From: Streptomyces katrae
GTDB lineage: Bacteria; Actinomycetota; Actinomycetes; Streptomycetales; Streptomycetaceae
Length of the DNA: 64,000 bases
Direction of reading: 5' to 3'
NCBI RefSeq assembly: GCF_000717655.1
Contig: NZ_JNZY01000014.1
Span: 124,001-188,000, forward strand
In this document: piece by piece, positions 57,825-64,000 of the stretch
Position numbering within the stretch: position 1 is the first letter of the stretch
Layout: every line of letters begins with the position of its first letter
The notes under the pieces: generated by a model
Told to the model about the DNA's origin: nothing
The model's database searches: none
The model's input: the letters and a program-made list of their open reading frames with translations, nothing else
Position numbers and translations under genes: made by a program

Positions 57825-60601
57825 GTCTGGTCGGAACCGCGTGCGTTCGCCCCGGCTGCCCGGGGTCGTACGAGGACATGGGCGACGGCGGGCTGTACTG
57901 CGACACCTGCGGTCTGGCGCCGGTCGGCGCCGTCGCCGCGGGCGCGGAGGAGCTGGTCTCGCCGCCGACGGGGATGACGAGCGCGGCCCGGCACGGCGAC
58001 TCCCGGGGCTCGCAGGGTTCCCAGGGCTCGCACGGTTCGGCCCGGTCGGGCCGGTCGGGGTCGACATCGGCCTCGGCGCGCTCCTCGCGGTCCTCGCGTT
58101 CGTCGTCCTCCCGGCGCTCGGTGTCGGGCCGGCTCTCGCGCTCCCTGTCGGGCGCCGCGTCCACCCGCTCGGTGTCCGTGCGCAGTTCGGGTTCGGCGAC
58201 CGGGCCCTCGGGGCGCAGCCGGCTGGGCGCCGGGCTGGTCAACGTCCCGGAGGTGCCGCGTCCGGATCCCTCGGCGGCGGTGCTGGAGAACCCGGAGGTG
58301 CCGGAGCGCAAGCGGTTCTGCTCGCGCTCGGACTGCGGGGCTCCGGTGGGCCGGGCCCGCGGGGACCGGCCGGGCCGGACCGAGGGCTTCTGCACCAAGT
58401 GCGGCCACCCGTACTCCTTCGTGCCCAAGCTGCGCGCGGGAGAGGTCGTGCACGGCCAGTACGAGGTGGCGGGCTGCCTGGCGCACGGCGGTCTCGGCTG
58501 GGTGTACCTGGCGGTGGACCGGGCCGTGTCGGACCGGTGGGTGGTGCTCAAGGGCCTGCTGGACACCGGGGACCAGGACGCGATGGCCGCGGCGATCTCG
58601 GAGCGGCGCTTCCTCGCGGAGATCGAGCACTCCAACATCGTGCGGATCTACAACTTCGTGGAGCACCTGGACCAGCGGACCGGCTCGCTGGACGGGTACA
58701 TCGTCATGGAGTACGTCGGCGGCAAATCGCTGAAGGAGATAGCGAACGAGCGGCGGCGGCCGGACGGGCGCCGCGATCCGCTGCCGGTGGAGCAGGCCTG
58801 TGCGTACGGCATCGAGGCGCTGGAGGCGCTCGGGCACCTGCACAGCCGCAACCTGCTGTACTGCGACTTCAAGGTCGACAATGCGATCCAGCAGCAGGAC
58901 CAGCTGAAGCTGATCGACATGGGCGCGGTGCGCCGGATGGACGACGAGGAGTCGGCCATCTACGGCACGGTGGGCTACCAGGCGCCGGAGGTGGCGGAGC
59001 TCGGCCCGTCGGTCGCCTCCGACCTGTACACGGTGGCGCGGACGCTGGCCGTCCTGACCTTCGACTTCCAGGGCTACACGAACGTGTTCGTGGATTCGCT
59101 GCCGGACCCGGAGCACATCGAGGTGTTCGGGCGGTACGAGTCCTTCTACCGGCTGCTGGTCCGGGCGACCGACCCGGATCCGGACCGCCGCTTCTCGTCG
59201 GCGCAGGAGATGGCGGACCAGCTGACGGGCGTGCTGCGGGAGGTCGTCGCCCTGCAGACCGGCCAGCCGCGGCCGCAGGTGTCCACGCTCTTCGGGCCCG
59301 AGCTCCGGGTGCCGGACACCCGGCTGTTCGCCGACGCGGCCGGGGCCGAGGTGTCCCGGCTGGGCGCACGGACGCTGCCGGCTCCCGCCGCGGTACGCAG
59401 GCTCGGGCGCAGGCCGGGGCCGCCGGGCCTGCCGCCCGCTCCGGCGGGTGCCGTGGCCCACGCCCCTGCGGGGACGCCGGGGGTGGCTGCCCTCGCGGCG
59501 CCGCTCGGGACCACCGCGACGCACCGGGTCGGCGGCCCGGTCGCCGCAGCGGCGCCCGCGGGTACCGTCCCGGCCGCGCGCCAGGCCCCGGTGCCGCCCG
59601 GCCGGCACACGACGGGGGCGGGTCCCGTGGCGGGCGGACCGGTGGCGGTGCCCGTACCGGCCGTCCATCCCGCGGGACTGGCCCCGCTGGACGCGAGGGG
59701 CATGGCGCTCGCCCTGCCGGTGCCGCTGGTGGCCGCGGGCGACCCGAACGCCGGCTTCCTGGCCGGACTGCTGGCCTCCGCACCGGGCGACCTCCTGGGC
59801 GCCCTGCACTCGGCGCCCGCCGACTCGGCGGAACTGCGGCTGCGCGAGCTGCGGGCCCGCCTGGAGCTCGGCGAACTCGCCGCGGCCGGCAGCGCCCTGA
59901 CCGACCTGGAGGCCCGGCATCCGGACGACTGGCGGGTGGTGTGGGCCCGCGGGATCGCCTCGCTGGCCACCGGCGAGGACGAGATAGCGGCCCTGTCCTT
60001 CGACGCCATCTACGACGCCTTCCCGGGCGAGCCCGCGCCGAAGCTGGCGCTGGGCCTGTGCGCGGAGGTCCTGGGCCAGCTGGACAACGCCGCCGAGTAC
60101 TACCGGCTGGTCTGGATCACCGACCCGGGATTCGTGAGCGCGGCCTTCGGGCTGGCCCGCGTCCAGCTCGCCGCGGGCGACCGGGCCGGGGCGGTGCGCA
60201 CGCTGGAGTCCGTGCCCGAGGCGTCGATCCACTACACCGCCGCACGAGTGGCGGCGGTACGGGCACGCCTGCGCGACCGGTCTCCCGAGGAGGCGCTGCT
60301 GCCGGATCTGGCGGCCGCTGCCGCGCAGGTGGAGGCCCTGGAGCGGTTCGGCCTGGACGCGGTGCGCCACGAGCGGCTGTCGACGGAGGTTCTGGGCTCG
60401 GCCCTGGACTGGGTACTGTCGGGTAGCCGGGGTTCCGACCCCGGTCGGACCTCGCTGCTCGGCAGTCAACTGGACGAGCGGGGCCTGCGCTTCGGCCTGG
60501 AGCGCTCGTACCGCGTACTCGCGCGGCTGGCGCAGCGGGGCGAGGACAGGATCGAACTGGTGGAGCGGGCAAACCGTTTCCGTCCCCGGACGTGGGTGTG
60601 A
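57821..60601 (+). CDS. pknG: Serine/threonine protein kinase PknG
   Basis: The 926-residue soluble kinase has an N-terminal CxxC-type metal motif (Cys8/13/27/30) and a Ser/Arg-rich disordered stretch (about 58-135). A rubredoxin-like pair CSRSDC ... CTKC at 167-194 follows. The kinase domain (about 212-475) has the ATP lysine at 244, loop YCDFKVDN (Asp349, Lys351, Asn354), DMG in place of DFG (Asp366) and APE at 388-390. The C-terminus is TPR-like helices (about 665-860). Domain order and the non-RD catalytic loop are those of mycobacterial PknG, which controls glutamate/2-oxoglutarate metabolism by phosphorylating the FHA protein GarA. GGGGGAGG precedes the ATG, which overlaps the preceding stop. 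Confidence 0.95.
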   Translation: MSLVGTACVRPGCPGSYEDMGDGGLYCDTCGLAPVGAVAAGAEELVSPPTGMTSAARHGDSRGSQGSQGSHGSARSGRSGSTSASARSSRSSRSSSSRRSVSGRLSRSLSGAASTRSVSVRSSGSATGPSGRSRLGAGLVNVPEVPRPDPSAAVLENPEVPERKRFCSRSDCGAPVGRARGDRPGRTEGFCTKCGHPYSFVPKLRAGEVVHGQYEVAGCLAHGGLGWVYLAVDRAVSDRWVVLKGLLDTGDQDAMAAAISERRFLAEIEHSNIVRIYNFVEHLDQRTGSLDGYIVMEYVGGKSLKEIANERRRPDGRRDPLPVEQACAYGIEALEALGHLHSRNLLYCDFKVDNAIQQQDQLKLIDMGAVRRMDDEESAIYGTVGYQAPEVAELGPSVASDLYTVARTLAVLTFDFQGYTNVFVDSLPDPEHIEVFGRYESFYRLLVRATDPDPDRRFSSAQEMADQLTGVLREVVALQTGQPRPQVSTLFGPELRVPDTRLFADAAGAEVSRLGARTLPAPAAVRRLGRRPGPPGLPPAPAGAVAHAPAGTPGVAALAAPLGTTATHRVGGPVAAAAPAGTVPAARQAPVPPGRHTTGAGPVAGGPVAVPVPAVHPAGLAPLDARGMALALPVPLVAAGDPNAGFLAGLLASAPGDLLGALHSAPADSAELRLRELRARLELGELAAAGSALTDLEARHPDDWRVVWARGIASLATGEDEIAALSFDAIYDAFPGEPAPKLALGLCAEVLGQLDNAAEYYRLVWITDPGFVSAAFGLARVQLAAGDRAGAVRTLESVPEASIHYTAARVAAVRARLRDRSPEEALLPDLAAAAAQVEALERFGLDAVRHERLSTEVLGSALDWVLSGSRGSDPGRTSLLGSQLDERGLRFGLERSYRVLARLAQRGEDRIELVERANRFRPRTWV

Positions 60602-60604
60602 GTG

Positions 60605-62203
60605 ATGTCGATGCATCGGCCGTCTGGCTGCCCCAGCTGCGCGGAGCCCCTCGAGGAGGGTGACCGTTTCTGCGGAGTCTGCGGCTCCCCCGTGTCCGCC
60701 GCGCCCCCGCCCGTGTCCCGGGACAACCCGACCCGGCCGATCCCGCCGCTCCCGGCGGGACCGGCCGGCGGGTACGCCCTCGCGGAGCCCGCGCCCGGGT
60801 GGGGCAGTGTCGCGGCCGGTGCGGCGCCCACGCTGGTCGGCGACTCCGCCGGCTGGTCCGCATCGGCGGATGCGGATCCGGCCGCCGAGCCCGGCGCGGA
60901 GGCGGCCGCACGGCCGGCCCCCGACCCGGCCGCCGCCGCGCGCCTGGTCGCGGAGCCCGTCGCCCCGCCGGTCGCCGCGCCCGTAGCCGAGGCCGCGCCC
61001 GTACCGCCGCAGGGGCCCTCGTACGGGGCGCCCGGGCCGGCGTACGGCGGCGTGCCCGATCCGGCGGCCGGGGGCGAGATCCGCCACGACCGGCCCGGCA
61101 GCACCCCCACCCCTCCCGACGGGGCCCCCTGGGGCGCGGCCGAAGCCGCGTACGGCGCCGCCGGCCCCGCGCACGAGGACCCGTACGCCTCCGGCAGCCC
61201 GCAGGGCAGTGGTCCCGCGGCCGCCGACGGCGGGAAGACCTGCGTGGCCTGCCGGGCCGGGCGGGTCGACACCGACGGCTACTGCGAGCACTGCGGTCAC
61301 GCCCAGCCCCGGGAGCGGGACCACCTCGAGGAGGAGCTCGGCAGCGTCGCCGCCGTCAGCGACCGGGGGCTGCGCCACCACCGCAACGAGGACTCGTTCG
61401 CGGTCGCGGCCACTGCCCTGCCCGACGGCTCGGCCGCCACCGTGGCCATCGTCTGCGACGGCGTCTCCTCCGCCAGCCGCCCCGACGAGGCATCGGCCGC
61501 CGCGGCCGGCGCCGCCAACGAGGCCCTGCTCGAAGCCCTCCCGCGCGGCGCCCACCCGCAGGAGGCCATGCACGACGCCATCCTGGCCGCGGCCTCCGCC
61601 GTGAACGCCCTGGCCCCGGAGGTCCCCGGCGCGCAGAACGCCCCCGCCTGCACCCTGGTCGGCGCCGTCGTCAGCGGCGGCCTGCTGACCATCGGATGGG
61701 TCGGCGACAGCCGCGCGTACTGGGTCCCCGACGACCGCGACGCCCTGCCGCGCCGCCTCACCGAGGACGACTCCTGGGCGGCCCAGATGGTCGCGGCCGG
61801 GCTGATGGGCGAGGCCGAGGCCTACGCCGACGTCCGCGCCCACGCCATCACCGGCTGGCTCGGGGCCGACGCGTACGACCTGGAGCCGCACACCGCCACC
61901 TTCAAGCCGGACCACGCGGGCGTCGTGGTCGTCTGCACCGACGGGCTGTGGAACTACGCAGAGTCCGCCCAGGACATGGCCCAGGTCCTGCCCGCGGACG
62001 CCGCCGCCCGCCCCCTGCACAGTGCGCAGGTCCTGGTGGGGCACGCCCTCGACGGGGGCGGCCACGACAACGTCACGGTCGCCGTCGTCCCGTTCGCCGC
62101 GCCGGCCGGGCCGGGAGCAGCAGAGCCGGCGACAGCCGCGTCGAGGCCTCAGCAGCCGCAAGCGGAATCGGAAATGGAAGCGGAAGTGCGCCCTCAGGGC
62201 TGA
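60605..62203 (+). CDS. PP2C-family serine/threonine phosphatase with zinc ribbons
   Basis: The 532-residue soluble protein starts with a zinc ribbon (CPSC ... CGVC at about 9-27). A Pro/Ala-rich linker of about 170 residues follows, then a second ribbon (CVAC ... CEHC, about 214-238) and a PP2C domain: SDRGLRHHRNEDSF, AIVCDGVSSA, IGWVGDSRAYW, VVCTDGLWNYA and GGHDNVTVAVV, with the metal aspartates intact. It follows pknG by 3 bases, so it is the obvious candidate to reverse PknG phosphorylation. The two zinc-ribbon segments resemble those in PknG and in the last gene of the window. A GTG at 60602 is an alternative start. Confidence 0.92.
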   Translation: MSMHRPSGCPSCAEPLEEGDRFCGVCGSPVSAAPPPVSRDNPTRPIPPLPAGPAGGYALAEPAPGWGSVAAGAAPTLVGDSAGWSASADADPAAEPGAEAAARPAPDPAAAARLVAEPVAPPVAAPVAEAAPVPPQGPSYGAPGPAYGGVPDPAAGGEIRHDRPGSTPTPPDGAPWGAAEAAYGAAGPAHEDPYASGSPQGSGPAAADGGKTCVACRAGRVDTDGYCEHCGHAQPRERDHLEEELGSVAAVSDRGLRHHRNEDSFAVAATALPDGSAATVAIVCDGVSSASRPDEASAAAAGAANEALLEALPRGAHPQEAMHDAILAAASAVNALAPEVPGAQNAPACTLVGAVVSGGLLTIGWVGDSRAYWVPDDRDALPRRLTEDDSWAAQMVAAGLMGEAEAYADVRAHAITGWLGADAYDLEPHTATFKPDHAGVVVVCTDGLWNYAESAQDMAQVLPADAAARPLHSAQVLVGHALDGGGHDNVTVAVVPFAAPAGPGAAEPATAASRPQQPQAESEMEAEVRPQG

Positions 62204-62239
62204 TCCAGCCGCCCCGTCCCTCTCCTAGGAGTCCAACCG

Positions 62240-63565
62240 ATGGCGAACTTCGCCAAGCCGAGCGCCCCGCGCTTCAGCGTGGAGGTGTACCAGAACGAGT
62301 TCCTCCCCGAGGGCGGGCGGGACGTCCACGCCATCGTCACGGTCACGTCCACCGGCGGCGCCGCCGCCACCCGGGCGGCGGCCGCCCACGGCTCGGCCGC
62401 CGTCGTGATCATGGTGGACTGCTCGGGGTCCATGGAGTACCCGCCGGACAAGATGCGCGGCGCCCGCGAGGCCACCGCCGCCGCCATCGACACCCTGCGC
62501 GACGGCACCGCGTTCGCCGTCATCGCCGGGACGCACGTGGCCAAGGAGGTGTACCCCGGCCAGGGCCGCCTGGCGGTAGCCGACCCGGCCACCCGCGCCC
62601 AGGCCAAGGAGGCCCTGCGGTCCCTGAGTTCCGGCGGCGGAACCGCCATCGGCACCTGGCTGCGTCTGGCCGACGGCCTGCTGCGCCAGTCCTCGGCCGC
62701 CATACGGCACGGCATCCTGCTCACCGACGGCCGCAACGAGCACGAGGACCCGGCCGTGCTCCGCGCCACTCTCGACGCCTGCGCGGGCCGCTTCACCTGC
62801 GACGCCCGCGGGGTGGGGACCGACTGGGAGGTCAAGGAGGTCACCGGCATCGCGAGCGCCCTGCTCGGCTCGGCCGACATCGTGGCCGATCCGGCGCACC
62901 TCACCGAGGACTTCACGCGCATGATGGAGAACGTCATGGGCAAGGAAGTCGCGGACGTCGCGCTGCGCCTGTGGACCCCGGTCGGCGTGGAGATCCAGTA
63001 CGTCAAGCAGGTCGCGCCCACCGTCCAGGACCTCAGCGACCGCCGCACCGAGGCGGGCCCGCGCGCCGGCGACTACCCGACCGGGTCGTGGGGCGACGAG
63101 TCCCGCGAGTACCACGTGTGCGTCCGGGTTCCGGCCGCGTCCGTCGGGCAGGAGATGCTGGCCGCCCGGGCCACGCTCCTCCTCCCCGGCGCGCCGGGCG
63201 AACCGCCGGCCACGCTCGCCCAGGGGCTGGTCCGGGCGGTGTGGACGGACGATCTGGCCGCCTCCACCGCCATCAACCCGCAGGTCGCCCACTACACGGG
63301 GCAGGCGGAGCTCGCGCAGGCTATCCAACAGGGCCTGGAAGCGCGCAAACTGGGCGATGTCGACGGCGCCACGGCCAAGCTCGGCCGTGCCGTGCAGCTG
63401 GCCAGTGCCTCCGGAAACGCAGACACGGCCAAACTGCTCGCGAAGGTGGTGGATGTCGTCGATGCCGCGGCGGGTACTGTGCGGCTGAAGGCGAAGGTCG
63501 CGGATGCCGACGAGATGACCCTCGAAACGCGTTCGATCCAGACCGTCCGAGTGAAGAAGACCTGA
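62240..63565 (+). CDS. VWA-domain protein
   Basis: The 441-residue cytosolic protein has a von Willebrand factor A domain (about 50-230) and an intact metal-ion-dependent adhesion site: DCSGSM (about 61-66), the conserved Thr in GGGTAIG and the acidic LLTDGRNEHED segment. A beta-rich middle domain follows, and the C-terminus has helices from about 360 (AQAIQQGLEARKLGDVDGATAKL) resembling TPR-like packing. VWA proteins in such clusters usually serve as interaction platforms. TAGGAG lies nine bases before the ATG, and it sits between the phosphatase gene and the zinc-ribbon gene. Confidence 0.92.
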   Translation: MANFAKPSAPRFSVEVYQNEFLPEGGRDVHAIVTVTSTGGAAATRAAAAHGSAAVVIMVDCSGSMEYPPDKMRGAREATAAAIDTLRDGTAFAVIAGTHVAKEVYPGQGRLAVADPATRAQAKEALRSLSSGGGTAIGTWLRLADGLLRQSSAAIRHGILLTDGRNEHEDPAVLRATLDACAGRFTCDARGVGTDWEVKEVTGIASALLGSADIVADPAHLTEDFTRMMENVMGKEVADVALRLWTPVGVEIQYVKQVAPTVQDLSDRRTEAGPRAGDYPTGSWGDESREYHVCVRVPAASVGQEMLAARATLLLPGAPGEPPATLAQGLVRAVWTDDLAASTAINPQVAHYTGQAELAQAIQQGLEARKLGDVDGATAKLGRAVQLASASGNADTAKLLAKVVDVVDAAAGTVRLKAKVADADEMTLETRSIQTVRVKKT

Positions 63566-63609
63566 GAAGACCTGACGCGATGACGCAGGCTGAAGGGGGA
63601 AGAGCCGCC

Positions 63610-64000
63610 ATGCCGACCTGCCCGAACGGGCACCAGTCCGCCTCCGACGACTGGTGCGAGGTCTGCGGCCACCGCATGGCTGCCGCCACGGGTGCGCCCG
63701 CGGCGCCCTCCTACGGCTACGGCTACCCTCCCACCGCCGGTGAGCCGACCGCCCAGGCGGAGCTCTGCCCGCAGTGCCGCACCCCGCGCGAGGCCATGGC
63801 CCCGTTCTGCGAGGAGTGCCGGTACAACTTCCTGACCCGCTCGGCGACCTCGTACACACCGCTGGGCACGGACGCGGGTGCCGGCGGCGCGACCGGCGCC
63901 GGGGCAACCCCGCCACCTCCGCCGCCTGCGCCGCCTGCGCCGCCCGCGCCGCCGGCTCCTGCCCCGGCGCCGTTCTCCCAGGACCACTTCGAGTACCAGG
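63610..64000 (+). CDS. Double zinc-ribbon protein, probably an FHA-domain protein (3' end outside the window)
   Basis: The first 130 residues are visible. They hold a ribbon CPNGHQSASDDWCEVCGH (4-21) and a second one, CPQC ... CEEC, at about 52-70, then a Pro/Ala-rich linker of about 35 residues that runs to the window end. The domain beyond is not visible. In related actinomycete clusters this layout is followed by an FHA phosphothreonine-binding domain, so it may be the PknG target counterpart of GarA; that is inference. GAAGGGGGA precedes the ATG at 63610. An in-frame ATG at 63580 is possible. Confidence 0.8.
   Translation, partial: MPTCPNGHQSASDDWCEVCGHRMAAATGAPAAPSYGYGYPPTAGEPTAQAELCPQCRTPREAMAPFCEECRYNFLTRSATSYTPLGTDAGAGGATGAGATPPPPPPAPPAPPAPPAPAPAPFSQDHFEYQ

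Noticed and set aside
57743..62161. A 1472-codon open frame antisense to pknG and the PP2C gene
   Set aside because: It is rich in Arg, Gly and Pro, shows no domain, and lies opposite two genes with complete motifs; long antisense frames are normal at this GC content.

Overview
The window is high-GC actinobacterial chromosome, almost certainly from a Streptomyces (or a close relative such as Kitasatospora). The evidence is extreme G/C at third codon positions, many GTG starts, GC-rich hairpin terminators, and a gene order that matches my memory of the S. coelicolor core chromosome around tig, sodF and the csn chitosan operon. I see no CRISPR array, insertion sequence, phage, origin or attachment site. 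Most long open frames antisense to the genes listed here are GC-skew shadows and are left out.

Left part (1-13.5 kb): a ClgR-type box that probably serves a clp gene just off the left edge, trigger factor (tig), tRNA-Pro(UGG), tRNA-Gly(UCC), two small secreted or membrane proteins, a PLP decarboxylase translationally coupled to a mini SpoT-like HD hydrolase, a DUF4232 lipoprotein that looks frameshifted, a MacB/FtsX-type ABC exporter pair, a membrane SpoIIE-type phosphatase, an Eis-type acetyltransferase, a Nei-type DNA glycosylase and rpiB.

Middle part (13.5-39 kb): three paralogous amino acid permeases interleaved with bioY and a short-chain dehydrogenase, then sodF with a clear Nur box, a mycothiol-type DsbA-fold reductase that has lost its second active-site cysteine, two M1 aminopeptidases flanking asd and a large secreted subtilase, and a drug/metabolite-transport block (EamA-LysR and MFS-EamA operons plus a divergent MarR with a near-perfect palindromic operator).

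Right part (39-64 kb): malQ, a secreted GH84-type hexosaminidase with an altered catalytic pair, an HNH nuclease, an MscS-type channel, and then two multi-gene systems. The first is csnR-E-F-G-H-K: ROK repressor, ABC importer, GH4 phosphoglycosidase and sugar kinase for chitosan oligosaccharides. The second, filling the last 10 kb and running off the right edge, is a tightly packed seven-gene phospho-signalling cluster. It comprises a four-helix membrane protein (GlnX-like), a periplasmic amino-acid-binding protein (GlnH-like), a coiled-coil protein, a PknG-type kinase, a PP2C phosphatase, a VWA-domain protein and a double-zinc-ribbon protein cut by the window end. It extends the mycobacterial GlnH-GlnX-PknG nutrient-sensing module with a phosphatase and putative adaptors. 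The zinc ribbons shared by kinase, phosphatase and the last protein are the most interesting system-level feature here.
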